Shown here piece by piece: positions 17,767-26,712 of a stretch of DNA of 59,001 bases (position 1 is the first letter of the stretch; the number at the start of each line of letters is the position of its first letter). The position numbers were made by a program, and so were the translations under genes. The DNA is from CAZELM01 sp964512995 (GTDB taxonomy: Bacteria; CSSED10-310). The stretch lies in contig CAZELM010000031.1 of NCBI GenBank assembly GCA_964512995.1, positions 1-59,001 of the forward strand. The letters are read 5' to 3'. The notes under the pieces were generated by a model. It was not told where the DNA came from. It saw nothing but the letters and a program-made list of their open reading frames with translations, and ran no database searches.

Positions 17767-17905
17767 CTCCAGTCGACATCAGCATACAATCACCAGCAGT
17801 TTTCCGGGCATGGTTTATACCGAAACAAAATGACAGAATCACCTCCCACTCTGCCGGAATCATTCGACAGATCTTTCATTTACAGAAAGGAAGAACAGGA
17901 ACCGG

Positions 17906-18805
17906 ATGATCCTCAGCAGTGATCTCATGGGAAAGATATACGCCATATCCTGTGCATTGATATGGGCCTTTGCCGTCATTCTATTCAAACGATCCGGAGA
18001 AACAATTCATCCGAGCGCTCTGAATCTTTATAAAACGGTGATCGCGTCATTGCTTTTCATTCCTCTCCTGATCCTGAACGACACAGCGTTTTTCCCACCG
18101 GACATTCCACTACGGGATTATCTGCTGCTGTGTATGAGTGGATTTTTCGGAATAGCCGTTGCTGATTCACTTTTTTTCCGAAGTCTGAATGCGATTGGCG
18201 CGGGTTTGTCGGCAATAGTCGACTGCTTATATAGTATTTTTGTTATCACACTCTCGGCAGTATTTTTGGAATCGGTTATTGGATGGAAACAGGCTGTGGG
18301 GGGATGCCTGGTCATATCCGCGATTTTAGTCGGTACACTCCGGTGTGAAAAAACAAATCAACCATCGCGACAGTTGGTTTTCGGGATTTTGACTGGTGCG
18401 GCTGCGATGTTATGTTCCGCCATCAGCATTGTTATCATGCACCCGATCATCGAGCGAGCCGATATATTGTGGGTTACTGAGGTTCGCTTGCTCACCGCAG
18501 CACTCATATTACTACCGTTGAATCTGTCACAAAAAACATCTCGGTCCCGCCTTCAGCCAATTCTCACAGTTCGATCATTTCGCTACGCTTTCCCCGCGAC
18601 CGTTCTGGGCAATGGGCTTTCACTGATCGTCTGGGTTGCTGGTTTCAAATACACCGATGTGAATTCAGCCGCTATCTTGAACCAGACAAGCACCATTTTT
18701 ATCGTGATACTGGCATCAATATTTCTGAATGAAGTATTTACCCAGCGCCGGATGCTGGCGACATTGCTTGCATTCTCCGGCAGCATATTAGTTATGACCG
18801 GATAA
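17906..18805 (+). CDS. EamA/DMT-family membrane transporter
   Basis: 299 residues with about ten hydrophobic segments in two similar halves, each beginning with a pattern like IYAISCALIWAFAVILFKRS and ending with a segment such as LNEVFTQRRMLATLLAFSGSILV, the EamA repeat. Drug/metabolite transporters of this type export small metabolites or amino acids across the inner membrane; the substrate cannot be read from sequence. AAGGAAGAA lies about ten bases before the ATG. No neighbour hints at the substrate. Confidence 0.9.
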   Translation: MILSSDLMGKIYAISCALIWAFAVILFKRSGETIHPSALNLYKTVIASLLFIPLLILNDTAFFPPDIPLRDYLLLCMSGFFGIAVADSLFFRSLNAIGAGLSAIVDCLYSIFVITLSAVFLESVIGWKQAVGGCLVISAILVGTLRCEKTNQPSRQLVFGILTGAAAMLCSAISIVIMHPIIERADILWVTEVRLLTAALILLPLNLSQKTSRSRLQPILTVRSFRYAFPATVLGNGLSLIVWVAGFKYTDVNSAAILNQTSTIFIVILASIFLNEVFTQRRMLATLLAFSGSILVMTG

Positions 18806-18863
18806 CCTTGGTCATCTTGCGTTAAACAGATTTCCGACTATACTTAGAATGAGGCATTTGAGT

Positions 18864-19289
18864 ATGTATCAGAAAAAAATAACAGCGATGTTACTCATTT
18901 TGGTTGCCATTCCAACGATGTTCGCTCAGGATTCGACGGAACTCACCGTAGCGCTCCCGTTTTCGCCTTCTCGAACCTTTACCGGTTATGGCAAACTGGG
19001 CTTTCCGTGTTTGCAGGTCGGGTTTTTTATGAAGGAATATGCTTATGTTGTCAATGATCTGGAGATAACCGACACACATCCAACGACTGATTCACCTCGA
19101 CCAAGCAAGTTCACCGCATCGAGATTGAAACAGAATGACCTGGGCTGGTTTCCGGATTTGAATTCACGTGAATATGAACCCGGTTATAATCAGACTCCGA
19201 TGTCTGCAGGTGAACAGGTTCTCTATAGCCTTGGCATGGTTTTGATGCAGATGACGGCATTTGAACTCGACCGGAGCATAAACAAATGA
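18864..19289 (+). CDS. Small exported protein of unknown function
   Basis: 141 residues. I prefer the ATG at 18864, which has GAGG nine bases upstream and begins directly with the signal peptide (KKITAMLLILVAIPTMFAQ); an ATG 15 bases earlier is also in frame. After the signal come a TELTVALPFSPSRTF segment and a charged, Pro-rich middle, and a hydrophobic C-terminal stretch (VLYSLGMVLMQMTAFEL). I do not recognise the family. It ends 31 bases before the nitroreductase gene. Confidence 0.65.
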   Translation: MYQKKITAMLLILVAIPTMFAQDSTELTVALPFSPSRTFTGYGKLGFPCLQVGFFMKEYAYVVNDLEITDTHPTTDSPRPSKFTASRLKQNDLGWFPDLNSREYEPGYNQTPMSAGEQVLYSLGMVLMQMTAFELDRSINK

Positions 19290-19320
19290 CCATTTCTTCA
19301 ACCATTGAGCAGGTTTTGCT

Positions 19321-19935
19321 ATGAACAGCATTTTGAATCTGATGAAAATAAGGAAGGGGATCAGTGACTTTTCAAGTCAGCCGGTCTCTAACAGCATTCT
19401 TATGAAAATTCTGGAAGCGGGTTTATCGGCACCCTCCGGTCCCAGTGACAGTACTCACATCATTGTTGTAAACCATGTGGAATTACGCCGGCAACTTCGA
19501 TTGCTCTGTGAAGAAAGCGAAAAAAAATGGTTCGATTCCCTGAATCCGTCGATCCAGAAGCGGATGACAACGCCACGAGATTATACTTTTTCTCTGGGAT
19601 TTATCGAAAACGCTCCCATCCTGCTGGTTGTCACAACCCGACCGATGGATCCAGAAGCTCCCTATGCCGTTGAATCCGCATTTCTTGCGGTTGGTTACAT
19701 GCTTGTTATGTTGCGAGGATTGGGACTGGAATCGCGGCCGCATACTCCCAGTATCATGACCGATGACGATCTCGTTCGACTGAATGGGATATTGAAAATT
19801 CCGGAAGGTGAAAAGATACAGATTCTTCTTCCGATTGGCTATCCGATAAGAGATCCCCAACCGATGGAATTCAAAGGAATATACAATGTATATCTCAATT
19901 TTTTTGGAGAATCTTTTCCGGAATGCACGTCATAA
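19321..19935 (+). CDS. Nitroreductase-family flavoprotein
   Basis: 204 residues. N-terminal pattern of the family: a helix with RKGISDFSSQPVS (in place of the usual R-x-S-x-R-x-F), then ILEAGLSAPSGPSDSTHIIVV, which is the FMN-binding A-P-S-(x)-x-x-x-Q region with Asp/Ser instead of the usual Asn-x-Gln. Later come AFLAVGYMLVMLRGLGLESRP and LLPIGYP, both characteristic. Such enzymes use FMN and NAD(P)H to reduce nitro groups, quinones or enones, or act in cofactor synthesis. The divergent FMN-contact residues mean the substrate, and even the activity, is open. An AGG lies near the ATG. Confidence 0.85.
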   Translation: MNSILNLMKIRKGISDFSSQPVSNSILMKILEAGLSAPSGPSDSTHIIVVNHVELRRQLRLLCEESEKKWFDSLNPSIQKRMTTPRDYTFSLGFIENAPILLVVTTRPMDPEAPYAVESAFLAVGYMLVMLRGLGLESRPHTPSIMTDDDLVRLNGILKIPEGEKIQILLPIGYPIRDPQPMEFKGIYNVYLNFFGESFPECTS

Positions 19936-19981
19936 TGGATCATCGTTTCCATTTTTTTCACGGGAAGGTGAACTATTGAAT

Positions 19982-20494
19982 ATGAGATGGAACATTTACC
20001 TATTCATGGTCATTTTGATATCAGTACCGGTGCATGGTGGTGTATTCTTCATCGAATCCGGCAGTGGCGGATCCGATCCATTACTGCCCGGAGATATCGT
20101 TGCGGTTGCACAATCCAGTGGATTCATGGGTCATGTTTATCAGGAAGGATATTTTGTTTTTTATCAATCCGACAATTACTATGGTCAGGTACGGTTTTCA
20201 GAGGATCATATCACGATAGCAGGCGATCAGATGGTCGGATCTCAACTCCTGGATGTTGGCTCCTTTGGCTACTGTGACACTGTGAGAATGCATATTGTCA
20301 CGTCTTATAATCAGTCTCTGTATCATTGGGTATCGGTTAACACGTTACGGATCGAACCAACAGCACCACCGTTACCTGCCTTCTCGGCATGGGGTATCGG
20401 GCTGGTGTTGTTGGTTTTCTCCGTTACTCTGGCATATACATCATTTCGAAGCAGGAGCAAATTGGGGTGTTTTCGCAGCCGCAGGCACGGATGA
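19982..20494 (+). CDS. Small surface protein with IPTL/PEP-CTERM-like tail
   Basis: About 170 residues. The ATG at 19982 and a TTG at 19976 are both possible; GAAGGTG lies upstream of the TTG at the better distance. Signal peptide at the N-terminus (NIYLFMVILISVPVHGG). The middle (~120 residues) is beta-rich, with SGGSDPLLPGDIVAV near the start. The C-terminus has the three-part form of an exosortase-type sorting signal: LPAFSAWG, then the hydrophobic segment IGLVLLVFSVTLAYT, then a basic tail (SFRSRSK ... RSRRHG). This resembles the IPTL-CTERM signal (consensus IPTLSEWG). The last 54 bases overlap the convergent ankyrin gene. Confidence 0.75.
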   Translation: MRWNIYLFMVILISVPVHGGVFFIESGSGGSDPLLPGDIVAVAQSSGFMGHVYQEGYFVFYQSDNYYGQVRFSEDHITIAGDQMVGSQLLDVGSFGYCDTVRMHIVTSYNQSLYHWVSVNTLRIEPTAPPLPAFSAWGIGLVLLVFSVTLAYTSFRSRSKLGCFRSRRHG

Positions 20495-21298
20495 GGATGA
20501 TGGTGCGGTGATTTCCTTGGCTCCTTTAGACTTCAAAAACGTTACAACTTCAGTATGTTTTCCGGTTGTTGCCCAATAGAGAGCGGTTTTTCCGTCATTA
20601 TCGGTTGCATTCACATCAGCCTTTTTTGAAACCAATAATTTTACTACATCCAAAGCGCCGATTGATGCGGCATATTCCAATGGAACGATACCGGTTTTGC
20701 TTCTGGCATTCACATCTGCACCTTTTTTAATCAATAAAACACCCACTTCCGGGTGTTTTTTGAAAAGGGCATAGTGGAGTGGCGTAAATCCGGAGTTATC
20801 CTGGGCGTTCAGATCAGCGCCTTTTTTAAGCAGTGACTGAGTGATTTCCGATTGGCCGAACCAGGCGGCATTGTGTAATGGTGTCATCCCAGACTGATCT
20901 TTTGCATTGACATCAGCACCTTTTTCCAGCAGTTTTTCGACAATTTCCTTCTTCTGCTGACTGACGGCTGCATGTAATGGGGACAGATTGCTTTTATTGA
21001 CGATTTTAATATCTGCTCCCTGACTGATCAGATATAGCGAAGTATCGATGTTGCCCTGATTCGATGCGATCAGGAGCGGTGTCGATCCATCTTCTCCCAG
21101 AATGTTGATATCTGCACCATCTTTAAGCACGCTTTTGACTGTGTCCAGGTCGCCATGCTGCACGGCGATCAGCAGAACACGATTCAGTTCCGCTTTCAAC
21201 TCCCTTTTCAAATCATCAATTTTCGTGTTTTGTGCCTCCGATGCAGCGCAGTTCAAAAGAAACAAAACCAGATTCGTAATGATGATGATATTCTTCAT
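20441..21298 (-). CDS. Exported ankyrin-repeat protein
   Basis: 285 residues. GGAGGT stands six bases before the ATG. An N-terminal signal (IIIITNLVLFLLNCAASEA) gives either a secreted protein or, with LLNC as lipobox, a lipoprotein. Residues ~40-255 are about seven ankyrin repeats with the usual TPL-x-x-A and (V/L)L(L/I)-x-(K/N)GADVNA motifs, for example SGMTPLHNAAW and DNSGFTPLHYAL. The last ~25 residues are an Ala/Ser/Pro-rich tail. Bacterial exported ankyrin proteins bind partner proteins in the periplasm or on the surface; the partner is unknown. Its 3' end overlaps that of the sorting-signal protein by 54 bases. Confidence 0.92.
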   Translation of the reverse strand: MKNIIIITNLVLFLLNCAASEAQNTKIDDLKRELKAELNRVLLIAVQHGDLDTVKSVLKDGADINILGEDGSTPLLIASNQGNIDTSLYLISQGADIKIVNKSNLSPLHAAVSQQKKEIVEKLLEKGADVNAKDQSGMTPLHNAAWFGQSEITQSLLKKGADLNAQDNSGFTPLHYALFKKHPEVGVLLIKKGADVNARSKTGIVPLEYAASIGALDVVKLLVSKKADVNATDNDGKTALYWATTGKHTEVVTFLKSKGAKEITAPSSSSVPAAAKTPQFAPASK

Positions 21299-21404
21299 GC
21301 CAATACCTCCGTTTTAATATGTTCATCGTTTCCATGATCTGACATTCGATCCGATAACTCTCAATCACTATCTTTCTATCAGAACAAGACGATTTTTGAA
21401 AGAA

Positions 21405-22565
21405 TCAACCGGGTTTCTTATATTCGGACAATAAGCGGACAAAGATACGCTGATAGATCTTCTCCAGTCGAAAAATGCTTTCCACGTTACAACATTCGTC
21501 TACTTTGTGGAGTGTGGTGTTTTCCAGGCCAATTTCGACAACCGGAACGCCAAGATTGGCCAGAAATCGGCCATCACTGGTTCCACCGGTTCCATTTAAC
21601 GCCGGGCGATATCCCAATACCAGATGCATTTCCTCCTGGCAAAGTGAGATGAAATCGGGATCGGTTGTCCTGTACGGGCTGGTAAGCGACCCCAGATGCA
21701 GCAGATAATCTTTATCCGGCTGCAATCCAGTCTCACCCAGTGCACGATGGATATCCCTGGTAAGCGATTCCCGGGATTGACCGGGGACAATTCGCATATC
21801 AAACCCAATCTTCGCTCGTTGCGGAATCACATTATCTTTCTCTCCGGATCGTGCAGTTGTAATTGATAATGTCGGTGGACCAAAAAGCGCGTTTGGTTCT
21901 GCAGTTAGCGTCACTGAGTTCAATGCTGTGATGCCACGTCCCATTTTGATAATCGGGTTATCTCCTTCATGAGGCCGAGCGGCATGGGCTTGAATGCCTA
22001 AAAATTCAATAGTTCCAAGACATGCGCCTCTGCGAGCGATTTTCAGCTCGAATCCGGTCGGTTCTCCAACAATCCCATAATCGAATCGATATCGATCATG
22101 ATACATGGGAAGTAAGGGAGCGGCTCCACGACCCCCCCCTGTTTCCTCATCGCCGACAATCGCCAATATCAGTCTCCCGCTCAACTGCTCCCGAAAAGGG
22201 AGCAAACTGGAGGCAGCACAGACACCGGATGCGATGCCGGTCTTCATATCGCACGCGCCTCGTCCAAACAGGAGGCCATCCAGTATCCGTGGAGTAAATG
22301 GTTGCGTCAGAGTCCAGCCGGATACGTCACCAGGCGGAACAACATCCCAGTGACCAATCCAGCAGACAGAGGGACCCTCCTGAGAAAATTCCAGGGTACA
22401 GAAAAGATTTGGAACACCATCGATCCATTCGATCTCATGTGACATCCCGCGATCTTTCATAAATTCCGATAGACAATTCACGGCTCCTTCCTGATTTCCC
22501 GGCGGATTGGTAGTGTCAATGGCCATCAGTTCCATGGCAAGCTGTAATGCCTGTGATTGATCCAT
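21405..22565 (-). CDS. M20-family deacylase, DapE/ArgE type
   Basis: 386 residues; GAGGAG before the ATG. Zinc metallohydrolase of the succinyl-diaminopimelate desuccinylase / acetylornithine deacetylase family. Motifs in order: GHWDVVPPGD (first zinc His, and Asp), GRGACDMKTG (bridging Asp), GDEETGGG (catalytic Glu and zinc Glu), GEPT, the dimerisation-lid domain with QAHAARPHEGDNP, GGTSDGRF, and LHKVDE (last zinc His). All zinc ligands seem present. GGTSDGRF and the LHKVDE end favour DapE, which cleaves N-succinyl-diaminopimelate in lysine and peptidoglycan precursor synthesis, but no lysine gene is nearby, so a different acyl-amino acid substrate is possible. Confidence 0.9.
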   Translation of the reverse strand: MDQSQALQLAMELMAIDTTNPPGNQEGAVNCLSEFMKDRGMSHEIEWIDGVPNLFCTLEFSQEGPSVCWIGHWDVVPPGDVSGWTLTQPFTPRILDGLLFGRGACDMKTGIASGVCAASSLLPFREQLSGRLILAIVGDEETGGGRGAAPLLPMYHDRYRFDYGIVGEPTGFELKIARRGACLGTIEFLGIQAHAARPHEGDNPIIKMGRGITALNSVTLTAEPNALFGPPTLSITTARSGEKDNVIPQRAKIGFDMRIVPGQSRESLTRDIHRALGETGLQPDKDYLLHLGSLTSPYRTTDPDFISLCQEEMHLVLGYRPALNGTGGTSDGRFLANLGVPVVEIGLENTTLHKVDECCNVESIFRLEKIYQRIFVRLLSEYKKPG

Positions 22566-22711
22566 TCTGCTGCTCCTCTGATATGATTCGAGTTACATTC
22601 AGCGAGTGAGAACACTTGGAATTATTGAATGTAAGTCTGACAAAGTCGCGATGTCAATAACCAGCAATCAAATTGGCATGCATATGATCAACAATTATCA
22701 ACACGATCAAC

Positions 22712-22740
22712 TTGAGTACCGTCGATCTTTCCGATAGACT
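22712..22740 (+). promoter_or_regulatory. Candidate promoter for the MBL/rhodanese gene
   Basis: TTGAGT (22712-22717), 17-base spacer, TAGACT (22735-22740), 36 bases before the start codon at 22776. Four of six consensus bases match in the -10 element. Confidence 0.35.
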
Positions 22741-22775
22741 GCAAATCAACGGAATAGAATCAGGGAGTATCGATT

Positions 22776-24149
22776 ATGTATTTTAAACAATTTAAAGTCG
22801 CAGGTCTTGGATGCTACTCCTATCTGATTGGATGCATGGAGTTGGGAGTGGGATTCGTTGTTGATCCGGAACGATATATCGACGACTACATTGAAACGGC
22901 AATAAGAAACGGAATACAGATCACACACATCTTCGAAACACATCTGCATACGGATCATGTTTCGGGTGCATTGGAATTATCCGACCGGACAGACGCTGAA
23001 GTATATATTCATCCCAACGCCGATGTTGAATATCCTCACCATTCGATTCAGGAAGGCGATGTTTTTTTCTTTGGATCCGTGGTGGCCGATGTTCTTATCA
23101 CACCGGGACACACATCAGACTCGATAGCACTGGTGGTGACTGATACCGCAAGATCTCCGGAGCCGATGATATTACTGGGTGGTGATCTTTTATTGGTTGG
23201 TGATATCGGTCGACCTGATCCCACAAACGGTAATCCGTCAGATGAGATGACCAAAGACCTCTATCAAACCCTTTACACAAAACTGCGCCCATTTCCCGAC
23301 TGGCTGGAAGTCTATCCCGCCCACGAACGAACGTCATACTTTGTACGAAATTACAATAATAAAAGCATGTCGACGCTTGGATTTGAGCGTAAAAACAATC
23401 TCTTTCTGAAAAATCTGACATTTCCCAAGTTCTGCCAATTACTGAATGCTGAAAAACAACTGCCGGTCACCAACAATCAGAATATTGCTGAGAAAAACCA
23501 AAAAGGACCCATCGCAATTGAAGATTTGGGTCATTTGAAGAAGTTGACACTCAATGACGTTGAAAAATTGCGACACGATGGAGCGGTTCTGGTGGACATA
23601 CGGAAATCATCCGAGTTTGGTGCGGCATTCATTCCCGGTTCTCTCAACATCGGTCTCACGGAACACTCTGCAATCTGGCTGGGAACGATGATCGATTTAC
23701 GGTGTCAGATCATTATCATCAGCAACAGTTATCATGATTCTCTGGAAACGATGGTTCAACTCCGCCGGATCGGCTATGACAATATTACGGGTTGTCTGGA
23801 TAGTGGTGTAACATTGTATGCGGATCAAGGCAAAAATCTGGATCACCTGGCTCAGATCACGATTTCCGAGTTAGAAGAAGCCCTTCATAAAAATCCGGAA
23901 CACATTGTCATCGATGTCCGGACAGTTCAAGAGATAGAGCACGGAACAATCAAAGGATCCATGCATATTCCCCTGGATGAACTGATTCATCATGGTGTCG
24001 ACCTCAACAAATCCACTCAATTGACCGTCGTCTGTGACGCTGGATATCGATCCAATATCGCGGGTTCCTTCCTGAAATTGCAGGGCTATCCCAATGTATC
24101 CAGCCTCATCGGAGGGATGAAAGCCTGGAAGAGATATCATCAGGATTGA
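22776..24149 (+). CDS. Metallo-beta-lactamase-fold hydrolase fused to two rhodanese domains
   Basis: 457 residues; GGGAG before the ATG. Residues ~1-215 are an ETHE1-like (persulfide dioxygenase/glyoxalase II) domain with ETHLHTDHVSG (H-x-H-x-D-H metal site), ITPGHTSDS, GGDLLLVGDIGRPD and PAHERTSYF. Two rhodanese domains follow. The first (~260-345) has VLVDIRKSSEF but at the active-site loop reads SNSYHDS with no Cys, so it should be inactive. The second (~365-457) has VIDVRTVQEIEHGTIKG and an active-site loop VVCDAGYRS with Cys. Proteins of this architecture oxidise glutathione- or other low-molecular-weight persulfides and move sulfane sulfur. It seems to be a single-gene unit. Confidence 0.92.
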   Translation: MYFKQFKVAGLGCYSYLIGCMELGVGFVVDPERYIDDYIETAIRNGIQITHIFETHLHTDHVSGALELSDRTDAEVYIHPNADVEYPHHSIQEGDVFFFGSVVADVLITPGHTSDSIALVVTDTARSPEPMILLGGDLLLVGDIGRPDPTNGNPSDEMTKDLYQTLYTKLRPFPDWLEVYPAHERTSYFVRNYNNKSMSTLGFERKNNLFLKNLTFPKFCQLLNAEKQLPVTNNQNIAEKNQKGPIAIEDLGHLKKLTLNDVEKLRHDGAVLVDIRKSSEFGAAFIPGSLNIGLTEHSAIWLGTMIDLRCQIIIISNSYHDSLETMVQLRRIGYDNITGCLDSGVTLYADQGKNLDHLAQITISELEEALHKNPEHIVIDVRTVQEIEHGTIKGSMHIPLDELIHHGVDLNKSTQLTVVCDAGYRSNIAGSFLKLQGYPNVSSLIGGMKAWKRYHQD

Positions 24150-24363
24150 TGTATCAGCGCGGGAATTAATCCCAATTCACGGCATCCCGCTCCCCCATCA
24201 CTGACATCGAATCAAAATCCACGATCGCTCCCCAGCATGTCAGGTGTATCTCTGTGTCACCGGTACTGTGTCACTCCATGAATGAATCAGAATTACGATT
24301 CGAAATGCAGAACTGCCGAAGGGGTATATCAGGCAGTCGGCATAGTGAGTGGCGTGTAATCTG

Positions 24364-26460
24364 CTATTTACTCAACAGGTCATGCAGAGTCTGACTTATT
24401 TCGATCAATGAATAAGGTTTTGCGATCAGGCCGACAAAACCGGCTGCTCTATAATTGGCCAGAATTGGATCATTTGAATAGCCGCTGGAAACAATCGCTT
24501 GTACGCTGGGATCGATTTTCTGCAACTGTTTGATTGTTCTATCGCCTCCCATTCCACCCGCGACAGTCAAATCCAGGATGACGACATCAAATGGCATTCC
24601 CAATTGTCTGGCTTCCGTATACATGCTGATCGCTTGCTCTCCATTTTCAGCAAGTTTGACATCATAGCCCAATCGGTTGAGCATCATTCCGACGGATTCT
24701 CTGACTAATTTTTCATCGTCCATCAACAAGATTCGTCCAGTACCGGGATAAATTTTAAGAATGCTGGATTCTGTTCTTTTGGGAACATCACTCAGTGCCG
24801 GCAGATAGAAATAGAACGTGCTTCCAGTGCCTACCGTTGATTCCACGCCAATATATCCGGCATGTTTGATGATGATCGAGTGTGAAATTGCCAATCCGAG
24901 CCCGCTTGCTTTTAGTTTGGTCGTAAAGAATGGTTCAAATACATGCGGAAGCACATTTTCCGGAATTCCACTCCCGGTATCCTTGATGGAAATTTTTACA
25001 TATCTGCCATCCGGCAATGAGTGGTGCTGGTTATTTGAAATCATGACATTCTCGGCTTTACATTGTATTCTGCCGTCTTCCAGTGTGGCATCGATGGCAT
25101 TAATGACAATACTGCTGATAACCTGGCTGATCTGCATTTTGTCAATCTCTACCTGCCAGAGATCGTCCGGGATGTCATATTCACAGGTTAACTTCGAACC
25201 ACGGATAGCAAAGGAAATGTTTTCCATCAGGACAGTCCCGATTGGTACAATGGATTTGATGGGTGATCCGCCTTTTGCAAACGTAAGCAACTGGCAGGTC
25301 AAATTTTTTGCCTGATTGATACTGCTTTCTGCCTTTGACAAAACATTTTGAAGTGATTCATCATGTTGCCGAGTCATTTTGGCGACACTGATAAATCCGC
25401 TGATACTCATTAAGATATTATTGAAATCGTGAGCGATGCCTCCGGCAAGCCGACCTAAGGAATCGAGCTGTCGTGTTTTCAGTAATTCCTGCTCAAACCG
25501 TTTCCGTTGATCGATTTGTTGTTTGAGTGCAATATTCGTTTTTTCAAGTTCCTCTGTACGATCTCTGATTCGTTCCTCCAGAACCCGTGTCATCTCTTGT
25601 TCAGCATGTTTGCGTTCGGTGATATCCCGGATAATGGTTAACACGCGAACCACTCTCCCATATTCATCCGTGATCGGAATCTTCCGAGTTTCAGTGCATC
25701 GATCCACTCCATATACAGAGGTCCATTCTTCGGATTCCAGCACAACTCCCGTATCAAATACACGTAAATATTGATCTCGAACACATTCCGGAAGGAAAGG
25801 GAAAATATGAAACAAGTCCAGATTGATCAGAGAAGTGAATCCTGGGTTATATTTTCGTACTTCGTCTGTAACAGCCGCATTATGAACAACACATTTGAAG
25901 TCGCGATCTATCATGTGAATCATGTCACTGATTGCATTAATCGTTGTACGATACTCGTCTTTGCTGAGAGTTCCGATATTCATATAGCAATCCGGTAAAG
26001 TGGAGCCGAAAAAAAACATCACACCCGAATAATCAATTCCATTGGCCGAAAAAGGCACGATTCGAGTCGGCACTGACTGACGTGTTCCATGAAGAGGTAT
26101 TACTTCAAGATAACTGGCTTTCGTGATCCCATTTCGGATCTCATTGATTTTCTCTGTGATCTGATGCGATGAGTCTACAGAAGCCACTTCTTGCAGATAC
26201 CGATTCAATAATCCACCTTCAGGAAATCCGAAAATGCGGTCGGCATTGCCATTACTGAAGAAAAAACGTAGTTTCCAATCAACGATTCCGATTCCTTCGT
26301 CAATATATTTTGTAATATCACCGAGTTGGTTGAGCTGTTTCTGAAGCTCACTGATAAGCTGGGAGAGATCCTGATTATGCTTTTTCAATCTGACATTCTC
26401 GCCACGAATTTCAATCAACTGACTCGCAAGCGTCTCATTGTTTGTCTGTTCATATTCCAT
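24364..26460 (-). CDS. Hybrid sensor histidine kinase with PAS domains and C-terminal receiver
   Basis: 698 residues, no signal peptide or membrane segment, so a cytoplasmic sensor. Order: an N-terminal coiled coil (~10-48), a first PAS-like domain (~50-160), a second PAS domain (~170-285, ISDMIHMIDRDFKCVVHN), a short coiled coil (~285-325), the dimerisation/phosphoacceptor box GGIAHDFNNIL with His344, an ATPase domain with VINAIDATLE (N box), IKDTGSGIPE, FEPFFTTK and GLGLAISHSI, and a receiver domain with DDE at the start and phosphoacceptor Asp630 in VILDLT. The H-D-F-N-N variety of kinase often lacks a separate HPt. No response regulator is adjacent. GAGG precedes the ATG. Confidence 0.95.
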   Translation of the reverse strand: MEYEQTNNETLASQLIEIRGENVRLKKHNQDLSQLISELQKQLNQLGDITKYIDEGIGIVDWKLRFFFSNGNADRIFGFPEGGLLNRYLQEVASVDSSHQITEKINEIRNGITKASYLEVIPLHGTRQSVPTRIVPFSANGIDYSGVMFFFGSTLPDCYMNIGTLSKDEYRTTINAISDMIHMIDRDFKCVVHNAAVTDEVRKYNPGFTSLINLDLFHIFPFLPECVRDQYLRVFDTGVVLESEEWTSVYGVDRCTETRKIPITDEYGRVVRVLTIIRDITERKHAEQEMTRVLEERIRDRTEELEKTNIALKQQIDQRKRFEQELLKTRQLDSLGRLAGGIAHDFNNILMSISGFISVAKMTRQHDESLQNVLSKAESSINQAKNLTCQLLTFAKGGSPIKSIVPIGTVLMENISFAIRGSKLTCEYDIPDDLWQVEIDKMQISQVISSIVINAIDATLEDGRIQCKAENVMISNNQHHSLPDGRYVKISIKDTGSGIPENVLPHVFEPFFTTKLKASGLGLAISHSIIIKHAGYIGVESTVGTGSTFYFYLPALSDVPKRTESSILKIYPGTGRILLMDDEKLVRESVGMMLNRLGYDVKLAENGEQAISMYTEARQLGMPFDVVILDLTVAGGMGGDRTIKQLQKIDPSVQAIVSSGYSNDPILANYRAAGFVGLIAKPYSLIEISQTLHDLLSK

Positions 26461-26712
26461 CTTTAGCCTCAGTATGGTCCTTTATCGGAACTTATGTTAC
26501 TTTGAATAACACATATGAAAAAAAGTCAATCTGACCGATTTGATTTTACATCACCTATAATACAATTATAATTTGTAATTCAAAGAGCACTCACCTTCAT
26601 TCATAATCCATCATGGTGCTCAATGAGATACACACAACAAAGGTTTTCATGTCCACCTATAATTACGGTCCATCCACCAATCATTGCCTAAATCGTATCA
26701 TGTTTCGGAGCG

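Noticed and set aside
18817..18844. TTGCGT-16-TATACT promoter-like pair before the small exported protein.
   Set aside because: The expected transcription start falls on the ribosome binding site of the preferred start codon, which would remove it; I kept the coding start and dropped the promoter.
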